Shown piece after piece: positions 16,922-25,538 of a DNA stretch of 64,000 nt. Position numbers and translations under genes: made by a program. Every line of letters starts with the position of its first letter. The stretch's first letter is position 1. The notes beneath the pieces are model-generated. The model was not told the origin of the DNA and made no database searches. It was given only the letters and a program-made list of their open reading frames with translations. Origin of the DNA: CAYMQB01 sp964392665 (GTDB taxonomy: Bacteria > Hydrothermota > E44-bin80); assembly GCA_964392665.1 (NCBI GenBank), contig CAYMQB010000003.1, forward strand, positions 1 to 64,000. The letters are read 5' to 3'.

Positions 16922-19708
16922 TTATTTGCTTTTTTCCAGGTTTTCGTAAGATTCGATTGCTCTTGTAAAGAATTCTATTGCCTCTTCGTTAGCATAAACA
17001 CGTTTTGCCTTTTCACCTGCATTGACGGAGTAAAGGAGCGATTTGTCAAAATCCTGCCCTTTATAAAAATGATAGGACAGCAGTCCGAGTAGTTCTTCTC
17101 TCCTATCTTTCAGTTCGTTCTCAATAAAAGTGCCTGTTTTCTTGTGTAGTTCTCTTCTTCTTCCATAGGAAAGGGTTTCATATGCAACCTCACGTGTCAG
17201 GATGTGTTTGAAGAAATATTTGAGCTGTTTTTTCCCCTTTTGTGGTTTTATCAAGTCGAGGCGTTGTAGATTTTTGAGTGATTTCTTCAAAGGTTTGGTA
17301 TCAGGGTAAATACCCTTTATGATGAAATCGTTAAACTCTCTTCCAAGTACAGAAGCAACCTGAAGCACATCTCTTTCTCTTATATCGAGTCGGTCGATTC
17401 TATTCAATATTACAGCCTCTACAGAATCTGGAAGTTCTAATTTCTTAATGTCTCCTGAAAATTTCCACTTTCCCTTTTCCTCAACCACATATTCCTGTTC
17501 AATCAATGATTTAACCAGTTCTTCTATGTAGAAAGGATTTCCCTGTGATTTCTCAACGATTATCCTCTTAAGGTTAACAGGGATGTCTTTGATATTCAAT
17601 AGATTCTTGAGAAGATTCAGGCTATCTTCTTCTTTCAGTTCCTTTAGTCTTATAAATGTCGTGTATTTTTTTTCAAGAAATTCCTCTTTCTTTTTAAGAG
17701 GTCTGAAAATGAGTGTAAGCAGAAAAGGTTTATCTTTCAAATTTCGAGCGATATAGTTTGTTAATTCCAAAGACGCGGAATCTGCCCAGTGCAGGTCTTC
17801 TATAATTATGCAAACGGGTTTTGTTTTTACTGGCGATTTAAGTAAATCAAAAGTAATATCGAAAATCCTCTGTTTTCTTATTTTTGCGTCGAGGAATTTC
17901 GTAAGCGATGTTTCAGGATAGGAAACACCCATAAGCTCTCCTATTATGGGGAGCCAATCCTTTAATCCCGGATTAACCGACATCACCGCTTTCTTTATCT
18001 TATGCTTTCTCTCTTTTGTTGTATCTTCTGGAAGAATATGAAAGAAATCTGTAAGCATATCAACCCAGGGATGATAAGAAAAAGCAGTTCCAAAAGAGAC
18101 ACAGTCACCTTCGAAAATTGTATATTTCCTTTTCTTCAGTTGTTTTATCAATTCCTGTGTTAACCTTGATTTTCCAATTCCAGCTTCCCCAGTAATTGCG
18201 ATAATTTGTCCCTTTCCCTGTTTAATTGAGCTAATTGCCTTTTTGATTTTTTCAATTTCCCGGTCTCTGCCAACGATTTTTTCACTTTCAGAGAGCCATT
18301 TTGATAGTAGAGACTCATCGACCGTCTTTTTCTTAAGGATTTTGTAAAGTCTGATCTTATCTTTTTTACCTTTAACTGTTTTAAGTGGTAAACATTCGTA
18401 ATTAAAGAATCCATATACCTTGTTAAAAACTGATTCACTTACCAAGATTTCATTTTTTCCTGCGATGGATGCAATACGAGCGGATAAATTGACTGTATCT
18501 CCCATAACCGTATATTCTCTTCTTAAGTAAGAGCCAACAGGTCCAAAAAACATAAATCCACCGTTTATTCCAATTTTTAAATTTAATCCTTTTGAGACTA
18601 CAAAAGGGTTCGTCAACATTTCGTATGCAAAAAAGGTTGCCCTTCTTTCGTCATCTTCAAGTGCAAAAGGAGCGCCAAATACTATGATTGCACGTTCACC
18701 TTCGGGAGCGACATCGAGTTTGTTCATGTATCCACCATATTTTTCGGTTGTTTCATTTAACGTTCTATAGAAATTGGCGAGGAGAGAAGATGCTTTTTCC
18801 TGATTTCGCTCGTATGGAATTCCCGAGAAATATAGAAAAACAGTGGTTGCTTTTCTGTGTTCTCCATCTTTTGGGTCAAAAGTTGGTTTCAGGTTTATGC
18901 GTTCCGTAATCCAATCGGTCAGATAAGAGTTCAGTGACTCCATTTTTGAAGAAAGATGTTTTTCACTTACTTCAGGTATTGCCTTGTGTATTGAAGGTCT
19001 TTTATAAGTGGCAGTTTTTTCTTTGCATTTCCACAATTTGTTGCTAATTTTTTTGAATTCCTTAGGGGCAAATTTCTGGAGTGCGGAATTCGTGATTATT
19101 TCACCTGCCTTTGCATCATCGACAATCCTCACCGAATTCCGTGCAAATTTACCGCCGAGAAAGAAATTGTTATCAAGATCTTTCAAGAAAGCTTTTCCTG
19201 ATGAGATTGATATGTGGATTCTGACGCGAAAAGACCCTTTCTTTGTTTCGATTTCCCTGTGTTTTCTTACAAAATCTATTGCCTGTTTTGCCGCTTCCAA
19301 TGCTCTTATTTCTTTTGGTAATTTCCCGTCGTCATCTGAGAAAATTGCAAGGATAGAGTCACCTCCGAAGTTAAATATATCGCCTCTCCAGGAAAGGATT
19401 ATTTTTATAAAAGGTGCAAAAAAGTGATTTATTACTTTTGTTACCTCCTCAGCACCTTCCTTCCCAAGTTTCGCCATTTTCTCGCTCATTCTCGTAAAAC
19501 CAGAGATATCTCCGTAAAAAAGGGTGAGGGGAACACACTTTAGGTCCGAAGTTCTCTTGTCCTTCATTATTGAATCAACAATTTTCCTGGGGAGAAAACT
19601 TGAAATGGTTGACATTCTTTTTTTCTCTTCGTTGGAATGTTTGATTTTTTCTGTTTTCGTTTTTTTAACCGGATTTTTGCTTCTGTAGTTAACTTGTTTT
19701 TTTGACAT
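16922..19708 (-). CDS. Soluble-adenylyl-cyclase-like protein: two class III cyclase domains, P-loop ATPase, TPR start
   Basis: 928 residues. Cyclase domain 1 (about 55-225) has both metal aspartates: Asp67 in FYGDISGF and Asp116 in FGGDSILAIF. Cyclase domain 2 (about 285-465) lacks them (FLYFSGI; EGERAIIVFG) but keeps the Asn/Arg transition-state motif (VMGDTVNLSARI), which is degraded in domain 1 (FARNSVRI). This complementarity is that of a pseudo-heterodimer with a single composite site, as in mammalian soluble adenylyl cyclase. A STAND/AAA-like ATPase follows: Walker A GEAGIGKS near 508, Walker B CIIIEDLHWAD near 638. The frame ends in the first TPR-like helices and a TAA; the rest of the TPR array continues in frame in the next gene. 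Probable cyclic-nucleotide signalling or regulatory enzyme; its input is unknown. Confidence 0.8.
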   Translation of the reverse strand: MSKKQVNYRSKNPVKKTKTEKIKHSNEEKKRMSTISSFLPRKIVDSIMKDKRTSDLKCVPLTLFYGDISGFTRMSEKMAKLGKEGAEEVTKVINHFFAPFIKIILSWRGDIFNFGGDSILAIFSDDDGKLPKEIRALEAAKQAIDFVRKHREIETKKGSFRVRIHISISSGKAFLKDLDNNFFLGGKFARNSVRIVDDAKAGEIITNSALQKFAPKEFKKISNKLWKCKEKTATYKRPSIHKAIPEVSEKHLSSKMESLNSYLTDWITERINLKPTFDPKDGEHRKATTVFLYFSGIPYERNQEKASSLLANFYRTLNETTEKYGGYMNKLDVAPEGERAIIVFGAPFALEDDERRATFFAYEMLTNPFVVSKGLNLKIGINGGFMFFGPVGSYLRREYTVMGDTVNLSARIASIAGKNEILVSESVFNKVYGFFNYECLPLKTVKGKKDKIRLYKILKKKTVDESLLSKWLSESEKIVGRDREIEKIKKAISSIKQGKGQIIAITGEAGIGKSRLTQELIKQLKKRKYTIFEGDCVSFGTAFSYHPWVDMLTDFFHILPEDTTKERKHKIKKAVMSVNPGLKDWLPIIGELMGVSYPETSLTKFLDAKIRKQRIFDITFDLLKSPVKTKPVCIIIEDLHWADSASLELTNYIARNLKDKPFLLTLIFRPLKKKEEFLEKKYTTFIRLKELKEEDSLNLLKNLLNIKDIPVNLKRIIVEKSQGNPFYIEELVKSLIEQEYVVEEKGKWKFSGDIKKLELPDSVEAVILNRIDRLDIRERDVLQVASVLGREFNDFIIKGIYPDTKPLKKSLKNLQRLDLIKPQKGKKQLKYFFKHILTREVAYETLSYGRRRELHKKTGTFIENELKDRREELLGLLSYHFYKGQDFDKSLLYSVNAGEKAKRVYANEEAIEFFTRAIESYENLEKSK

Positions 19709-19720
19709 TTGAACTCCTTT

Positions 19721-21439
19721 TTACAAATGTTGTTTTTCCATTGCCTCTATCTCGCCTCTTGCAAGTTCTGCTTCAACAGATTCTGGATATTCAATGATTA
19801 TTTTCTCGAACAAATTTTCTGCCATCTTTAAATTTTTTACTTTCTCCATATATAGAAGTGCTGCCAAATAAAGGGATTTTGGTGCAAATAGACTTTCCTT
19901 ATTCTCTCCGAATATGCTTTCATAAGATGATATAGCTTCGGTTGTTTTTCCCATAAGTGCGTAAATCTTTCCTTTTAAAAAAAGGAGTACACTCTCATCT
20001 TGTTTTTCGGTGAACCTGTCGAAAGAAACATTGATTAAATGGATCGCATCTTCAAACTTTTCTTGCCATATCATTTTTTCGATGTTGCTGACTGTAGAAA
20101 GCAGATTTTGCCTTTTGCCCAATGTTTCGATGAGCATTACACGTTCAAGGGCGTTGTTTGAATATTCTTTATCGAGACCCCTTGATACCGCAGTTAGGTA
20201 ATTTTTTTTCGACTCTTGGTAGGCTTGTGCAAGAAATTGCAATTCTGCTTTGAGGTAAATTGAGAACGGCAAAGCGGAGTTTTCAAGGAGTTTTTTTGCT
20301 TTGTCAAGGTTATCGGTTTTTATGTAAGCCGATGTAGCAATCGAAAGGATTTTTCTCTGATTTAAATTTCTACTACCGTGAAGAAGCGGTTCAATAGCAC
20401 GGAGACCTTTTTCGAATTCTTTCTTGCCATCGATGAGAATTTGTGCTTTTTCTATTAAAGCGGAATCTTTCAGTGTCATGCCCTGCTCGAGAATTTTGTC
20501 AAGTGATTTTATGGAGTTATCGTATTGTTTCAATTTCTCGTATGTGTGAGCTTGAAGAAGAAGTGCTCTTTCTTTTTCTAAGGGCTCGACACTCTTATTT
20601 AATATCTTGTTCAAAGATTCTTGTGTCTCTGCATAGTAACCTTGAGTGAAGCACAAGGTCGCAAATTGCAATAGTGATGGTGTGTCCAGGGAACGAATCA
20701 AGAACTTTTTTGCTTCTTTGATTTTTCCCGCCTTTAGAAGTATTTCACCCGCAAGTTTGTCATAATAATTATCTGCTTTGGCAATTTTTTTCAGTTCATC
20801 CAGAACTAAGTCGTCTTTTTTTGCAAGGTATGCAATTTCCCTCATTACCCATTCCTTCGCCCTCGGGGCATTCCTGTAGTGGAGCAGAATCTCCTTTGTG
20901 GCATTTTCATAGTTGTTTTCAATCTTATAACACAAGTATAGTTCTCTTGCAAAGCGTTCTTTACCATATTTCCCCCTCCCGTCGATAAAGATATTTATGG
21001 CTTCATCTGTCAATCCCATCGAAAGAAAAATATTGCCTGAAAACGAAAAACTATTTTCACTTTCACCCTCATTTTTGATAATTTCCTTTATTACTCTTAT
21101 GGATTCGGTTTTATTGCCATTTTGCAGGTGTGCACGCCCTAACATTGCGATTAGTTCTTTTCTTTGTTTTAATTCTTCACCGAATTTTCCATATTCTTGA
21201 ATGATTTGTTTATATTTTTTTACTCTGTAAAGAAGTTCTAAGAACCTTAATGCCGTGTTTACATCAGTCGGATTTTTCAAGAGATAGCTTTCATAAAGGT
21301 CTATTTGTTTCTCCACAGGAATTTGTTTCCGCGGGACTAAAAAGGCGTCTGTTTTGCTGGGTAGCTTTTGAGAGTTTACAGCCTCCGAACTTAGAAACAG
21401 GTAAAAAAATAATATTAATGTAAAATACTTGTTTAACAT
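19721..21439 (-). CDS. Exported TPR-repeat protein
   Basis: 572 residues with an N-terminal signal peptide (LNKYFTLILFFYLFLSS), then degenerate tetratricopeptide repeats throughout (e.g. AMLGRAHLQNGNKTESIRV, KGKIYALMGKTTEAISSYE) and a final TPR pair resembling YbgF/BamD-type outer-membrane helpers (LYMEKVKNLKMAENLFEKII). It starts 2 bases after the stop of the TsaC fusion gene and 12 bases before the cyclase-like gene, so all belong to one operon. Probably a periplasmic scaffold; a specific role cannot be assigned. Confidence 0.7.
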   Translation of the reverse strand: MLNKYFTLILFFYLFLSSEAVNSQKLPSKTDAFLVPRKQIPVEKQIDLYESYLLKNPTDVNTALRFLELLYRVKKYKQIIQEYGKFGEELKQRKELIAMLGRAHLQNGNKTESIRVIKEIIKNEGESENSFSFSGNIFLSMGLTDEAINIFIDGRGKYGKERFARELYLCYKIENNYENATKEILLHYRNAPRAKEWVMREIAYLAKKDDLVLDELKKIAKADNYYDKLAGEILLKAGKIKEAKKFLIRSLDTPSLLQFATLCFTQGYYAETQESLNKILNKSVEPLEKERALLLQAHTYEKLKQYDNSIKSLDKILEQGMTLKDSALIEKAQILIDGKKEFEKGLRAIEPLLHGSRNLNQRKILSIATSAYIKTDNLDKAKKLLENSALPFSIYLKAELQFLAQAYQESKKNYLTAVSRGLDKEYSNNALERVMLIETLGKRQNLLSTVSNIEKMIWQEKFEDAIHLINVSFDRFTEKQDESVLLFLKGKIYALMGKTTEAISSYESIFGENKESLFAPKSLYLAALLYMEKVKNLKMAENLFEKIIIEYPESVEAELARGEIEAMEKQHL

Positions 21440-21441
21440 TG

Positions 21442-22554
21442 TTAATTATGTTTTCTTATATCTATGTTGAATCGTAATGCAATATCTTTTACGATTCTCT
21501 TAACATACCTTTGGATATCCCCTGCCACTTTTCTATAAGTATCGATGTTTTGGCCAATTGGATCAAGTATTTCACCATGTTTACCTGCGAATTCAGTGAG
21601 TAGAAAGGTCCTATCTTGTAAGTTTGGCTCCAGTTTTAGAATATGTCTTTTATGCAAATTCTCCATACATAGAAATAAGTCTGCATCTTTGAGGATTTTT
21701 TTAGTGATGCTTTTAGAGCGGTGATTTCGAATACTGTAGCCAAGTTCGGAGATTGCCAGGATTGCGTTTGGAGTTGCAGGAAAGCCAGAATTTTGAATGG
21801 TTCCGCAGGAAGAAACAGAGACATTTTTCAAGCCTTTTTGTTTTATTAATGATTTGAGAATTCCTTCAGCCATTGGGCTTCTGCAGCTGTTAGCTGTGCA
21901 TACAAAAACGATGTTGTAGACGATTGAGCTGTGAAATCTGACTTTCGGTACGATGTATTTCTCGATTGTTTGGATACTTAGAGCACCCTTTCTTCGTAAT
22001 ATTGGCGGATATCTGGAAATGTCAAGAACAGTCGAAGGCGTTCCTTCCGGAATATTGTCGTCGGTTAGTATTAGGTCTACATCGAGTCCAATTTTTTTAT
22101 GGGTTTCGGCAGGTATTCCACCGGAAACATTCACACTTGTTGTAGCTAAAGGCACGGAGCATTTCTTTATAAGTTTCTTCAAAAGTGGGTAATCGGGTAC
22201 TCGAACGCTGATTGTGTTTTTCCTGCCCGTAAATTCGGGAAATGTCCCCGTTTTTGCCTTAAATATAAGAGTGAGAGGACCCGGGATAAGATGTTCGATA
22301 ATTGTTTTTGATGATTTAGTTAGTTCTTTAACATAGTTTTTTATTTCGGATTTTTCGGAAAGGAACATCACGAGCGGCTTATCCCTTTTTCTCTGCTTAA
22401 TCCTATAGATCTCTTTTATCGCAGCACTGTTGTTAATATCGCAACCAATCCCATAAACCGTGTCGGTTGGGAAAATAATTATACCGCCTTTTCTCAATAC
22501 ACGAATTGCTTTCTTGATACTTGATTCATCTGCTTTCAGGATATTCGCTTTCAT
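21442..22554 (-). CDS. Threonylcarbamoyl-AMP synthase (TsaC/Sua5) fused to low-molecular-weight phosphatase
   Basis: 370 residues. Residues 1-205 are a YrdC/TsaC domain (FPTDTVYGIGCD, KQRKRDKPL, RVPDYP, TTSVNVSGG), which makes the activated intermediate for the universal t6A37 modification of tRNA. Residues about 213-365 are a low-molecular-weight protein phosphatase or arsenate-reductase-like domain with the P-loop Cys219-X5-Arg225 (VCTANSCRS) and the acid loop Asp332 (LDPIGQ). The link (FHSSIVYN) is short and in one frame, so this is a real fusion. The promoter at 22560-22588 would give an almost leaderless mRNA. The phosphatase substrate is unknown. Confidence 0.85.
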   Translation of the reverse strand: MKANILKADESSIKKAIRVLRKGGIIIFPTDTVYGIGCDINNSAAIKEIYRIKQRKRDKPLVMFLSEKSEIKNYVKELTKSSKTIIEHLIPGPLTLIFKAKTGTFPEFTGRKNTISVRVPDYPLLKKLIKKCSVPLATTSVNVSGGIPAETHKKIGLDVDLILTDDNIPEGTPSTVLDISRYPPILRRKGALSIQTIEKYIVPKVRFHSSIVYNIVFVCTANSCRSPMAEGILKSLIKQKGLKNVSVSSCGTIQNSGFPATPNAILAISELGYSIRNHRSKSITKKILKDADLFLCMENLHKRHILKLEPNLQDRTFLLTEFAGKHGEILDPIGQNIDTYRKVAGDIQRYVKRIVKDIALRFNIDIRKHN

Positions 22555-22559
22555 ACTTT

Positions 22560-22588
22560 TTTATAGCATAATCGGAGTAAAAAAACAA
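22560..22588 (-). promoter_or_regulatory. Sigma-70-type promoter of the tsaC fusion gene
   Basis: On the minus strand TTGTTT (22588-22583), 17 bases, TATAAA (22565-22560), then only 5 bases to the ATG. The transcript would begin at or next to the start codon, leaving no room for a ribosome site. Confidence 0.55.
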
Positions 22589-22681
22589 GCATGAATTTCG
22601 CTAAAAGGAAATTGTCACGTATTGTGTCAGTTCAGTGCGTCGAAAGGTACAACTAGGGGTCTAATGCTTTACCTTTTTTAC

Positions 22682-22710
22682 TTGACAATAGAGTTAAGTT
22701 AATATAAAAT
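22682..22710 (+). promoter_or_regulatory. Sigma-70-type promoter of dnaN
   Basis: TTGACA at 22682-22687, 17 bases, TAAAAT at 22705-22710. The leader to the ATG at 22768 is about 50 bases and contains AAGGAGG. Confidence 0.6.
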
Positions 22711-22767
22711 GTTTTATATGTTAAGAAAAGAAATTAATATGATTGATTGGAATTTAAGGAGGAAAGA

Positions 22768-23865
22768 ATGTATTTTAAGGTGAATAAGGATGTTCTATTA
22801 CAGAAGCTGCAATTGGTTGCGAGTATCCTTCCTCAAAGAGCGAGTTTACTGGTTTTGGGAAATATTAAAATAAACGCAGAAAAAAAAGGCGTTAGCCTGA
22901 GTGCAACCGACCTGGACATCTCACTTGATAGTACAATGCAAGCTAATGTGGTTGAAGAGGGGGGTATTACCGTTCCTGGAAAAAGATTCCTTGAGACCGT
23001 TAGGGACCTACCTGCTTGTGATTTAGAGTTGAAAGTTATGGGTGATTTCGTTGAATTGAAATACTCGAAGGGTATATATAAAATGCCAGCAATTCCAAAA
23101 GAGGAATATCCTGAAATTCCTGAAATATCAGGTAAGAAATTTATTCCTATTCCATCTGGTCTTCTTAGAAATGCGGTACAGAAAACCTCGTTTGCTGCTT
23201 CGAAAGAACCTGGCAGAAGGGCGCTTTCCGGAATGCACTGGAATATAGAAAACAAAGAAGCCAATATGGTTGCTACGGATGGTAGAAAACTTGCTTTCTA
23301 CAGGTGTCCAATTGATAAGGATGTGAGTTTAAAAGTAAACATTCCCCCAAAAGCGTTAAAAACCCTTATAGGTTATATCGACGATGATGAACAGGAAATC
23401 AATGTGAAATTCGATGACAAGAAGATAGGGTTCTATCTTAAAGATACGACTATCATTGCACGTCTTATAGAGGAGGTTTTCCCTGATTATAAACAGGTCA
23501 TACCCAACAACAACAAGTTGATACTCAAGGCAAGCAGGTCAGAGATGATTAATGTCCTTAAAAGGGTTTCAATATACTCAGACAGCACAAGCCATCTTGT
23601 CAGTTTTGAAGTTGAACCGAAAAACCTGAAGGTTTATACGGAAACTGAGCTTGGTTCCGGTGAAGAAAATTTGACCTGTGATTTTTCTGGCAAATCCGTT
23701 TCGGTCAATTTCAATGCTTCATATCTCTCTGAGATTTTGCGGAACCTTGATGATGACAATGTAGAATTCAGGATAGGAACATCTAAAACAGCTGTTATAG
23801 TAACACAGAAAAAGAAGGGTGACGAAGAGTTGACCTATCTTTTGATGCCAATAATTACATCCTAA
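22768..23865 (+). CDS. dnaN: DNA polymerase III beta subunit (sliding clamp)
   Basis: 365 residues, the usual clamp length. The start at 22768 is chosen because AAGGAGGAAAG precedes it and MYFKVNKDVLLQKLQLVASI matches the family N-terminus. Clamp motifs include ATDGRKLAFYRC in domain 2 and the C-terminal YLLMPI, close to the family's typical VMPM(R/K) end that helps form the partner-binding pocket. It acts as the processivity ring of the replicative polymerase. No dnaA, recF or gyrase gene and no DnaA-box cluster is next to it, so this is not a canonical origin region. It is convergent with the rhomboid gene with only 5 bases between. Confidence 0.95.
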   Translation: MYFKVNKDVLLQKLQLVASILPQRASLLVLGNIKINAEKKGVSLSATDLDISLDSTMQANVVEEGGITVPGKRFLETVRDLPACDLELKVMGDFVELKYSKGIYKMPAIPKEEYPEIPEISGKKFIPIPSGLLRNAVQKTSFAASKEPGRRALSGMHWNIENKEANMVATDGRKLAFYRCPIDKDVSLKVNIPPKALKTLIGYIDDDEQEINVKFDDKKIGFYLKDTTIIARLIEEVFPDYKQVIPNNNKLILKASRSEMINVLKRVSIYSDSTSHLVSFEVEPKNLKVYTETELGSGEENLTCDFSGKSVSVNFNASYLSEILRNLDDDNVEFRIGTSKTAVIVTQKKKGDEELTYLLMPIITS

Positions 23866-23870
23866 TGCCA

Positions 23871-24662
23871 TTACTTGCCATATCTCTTCCTTGCTTGTTC
23901 TAGAATATCTTTCTCGTAGGGAGTTAATCCATTAAGCCCAACTTTTGACAGTTTTCTCAAAACTTCGTTCACTTTGTCTTCAAGTTCTGTGTCATCGACT
24001 TCAATGTCTGCTTCTTTCCCGTTTTTGTCGACAAAAACGAACTTCTTCCAGAATCTTTGTTTCCCCTTTAAGAACTTCAGATATAAAAAACCTACGAGAA
24101 TACCTCCAAGGTGAGCTAAATGAGCAATGTTATCCTGGGAGCCACGGAGTGCTGAGATGAATTCGATTGTTCCGAAGATGATTACGAGAAATTTTGCTTT
24201 TATGGGAAAGAAAAAATATAGATATATATACCTGTTGGGGAATGTAAGAGCAAAAGCAAGTAAAAGTCCGTAAATAGCCCCCGATGCTCCTATTGTTGGA
24301 ACAAGTGAATTGTGTCTGGCAAGCATATATACGAGTCCTGCTCCAATTCCAGTTATGAAATAGTACTTAAGAAATTCGTTTTTCCCCCACCTTGATTCGA
24401 GTTCTGATCCAAACATCCAGAGCACAAACATATTGAAAAAAAGATGCCAGAAACCTCCGTGAAGGAACATGTATGTTATTGGCTGCCAGAAATAGTATTT
24501 TTTTATTGTAAGAGCAGGAACCAAACCCAAAATGTAGATTAATTTAGGAAATAAAAGCTGCCCAAAAAAAACCGCAATATTTGCAATTACAAGTATCCTT
24601 ACAACGCCGGAAAAATGTGGTCTTAAAAAATGCGATTGAGTTCCAAACTTTTGATATCTCAT
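23871..24662 (-). CDS. Rhomboid family intramembrane serine protease
   Basis: 263 residues with six predicted membrane helices. The rhomboid catalytic dyad is present: Ser127 in GASGAIYG and His184 in AHLAHLGG. The supporting His73 and Asn77 lie in FWHLFFNMFVLWMFG. It cleaves transmembrane segments of membrane proteins within the inner membrane. The last 70 residues form a soluble acidic tail (DVDDTELEDKVNEVLRKL) of the type seen in many bacterial rhomboids, ending in a DUF6576-like helix. No clear ribosome site precedes the ATG. Substrates are unknown. Confidence 0.9.
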   Translation of the reverse strand: MRYQKFGTQSHFLRPHFSGVVRILVIANIAVFFGQLLFPKLIYILGLVPALTIKKYYFWQPITYMFLHGGFWHLFFNMFVLWMFGSELESRWGKNEFLKYYFITGIGAGLVYMLARHNSLVPTIGASGAIYGLLLAFALTFPNRYIYLYFFFPIKAKFLVIIFGTIEFISALRGSQDNIAHLAHLGGILVGFLYLKFLKGKQRFWKKFVFVDKNGKEADIEVDDTELEDKVNEVLRKLSKVGLNGLTPYEKDILEQARKRYGK

Positions 24663-24788
24663 AATAGATTTTGATATTTGTTAATTATCAAAAGCAACAA
24701 TTCAATATATACAATAAACAGAGATTTTGCAAGGAAAAAACAAGCGATTCTGTGAGAATCTTAGAAAAGATATCCTAATGGAAAAAAC

Positions 24789-24817
24789 TTGACAACAGGC
24801 AATTTTATTATTATATT
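24789..24817 (+). promoter_or_regulatory. Strong sigma-70-type promoter of the redox operon
   Basis: TTGACA at 24789-24794, 17 bases, TATATT at 24812-24817. It gives a leader of about 55 bases to the GGGAGGG ribosome site at 24869-24875. Confidence 0.75.
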
Positions 24818-24878
24818 GTTTTCTGTTATTTGTACGATTATTACGAATGAAACCTGAAACTTAAAAACGGGAGGGAAA

Positions 24879-25523
24879 ATCGGATTAATTAAGGATGAAG
24901 ATGGGAAGTATTTAGCGGATTACTTCGGTAAGTTTAAGCAATCCGTTAATATATTCTTCTTTAATTCTAAGAAGACAAATACGAAATACTGCATCTCGAC
25001 AAAGGAAATTTTGAGCGAATTGACGGATATATCGGATAAGGTGAATCTTAAAGTGATAGATTTCGAAGAAGAAAAAGAAACCGTAAAGAAATATAATATT
25101 AAGTTTCCTCCAGCAACTGTTTTGCAATCTGATAGCGATCTGGGTCTAAGATATTACGGTATACCGGGAGGGTATGAATTCAGTACTATCATAAATTCTA
25201 TTGGCATGATTGGGAAAAATGGTGTTGAGCTGTCAGAAGAAACGCACAGGAAACTATCCCTTGTAAAGAAAAAAGTTGAAATACTGGTTTTTGTGACACC
25301 TCCGTGTCCTCACTGTCCTAAAGCTGCTGTAAGTGCTTATAAATTCGCTTTCGCGAATGAAAACATTGAAACGAGTATAATAGAAGCAAATGAATTTCCT
25401 GATATATCGAGAGAATTTAGCGTAATGGCTGTTCCGAAGATAGTAATAAATAAGGGATTTTCCTTTGAAGGGGCATATCCCGACGAGATATTTGCGGATA
25501 ATCTAATTAAGGGGATTGGTTAA
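24879..25523 (+). CDS. Protein disulfide oxidoreductase (PDO, double thioredoxin fold), ATC start
   Basis: Two thioredoxin-like halves as in PDOs of thermophiles. The first standard start in frame is TTG 25011, but that would delete most of the first fold. The frame is open back to a TGA at 24855, and a GGGAGGG ribosome site lies 4 bases before ATC 24879. Starting there gives an N-terminus (x)GLIKDEDGKYLADYFGKF that matches the family's MGL...D..YL start and a usual length of 214 residues. The first active site is reduced to one cysteine (TKYC, Cys38); the second is intact CPHC (Cys143, Cys146). trxB follows after 15 bases, so the pair probably forms a reductase/disulfide-exchange system in the cytoplasm. 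Confidence 0.75.
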   Translation: MGLIKDEDGKYLADYFGKFKQSVNIFFFNSKKTNTKYCISTKEILSELTDISDKVNLKVIDFEEEKETVKKYNIKFPPATVLQSDSDLGLRYYGIPGGYEFSTIINSIGMIGKNGVELSEETHRKLSLVKKKVEILVFVTPPCPHCPKAAVSAYKFAFANENIETSIIEANEFPDISREFSVMAVPKIVINKGFSFEGAYPDEIFADNLIKGIG

Positions 25524-25538
25524 AGGAAAGCGAAAAAA

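Noticed and set aside
22555..22767. Possible replication origin beside dnaN
   Set aside because: No dnaA gene, no cluster of DnaA boxes and no AT-rich repeat array seen; only two divergent promoters.
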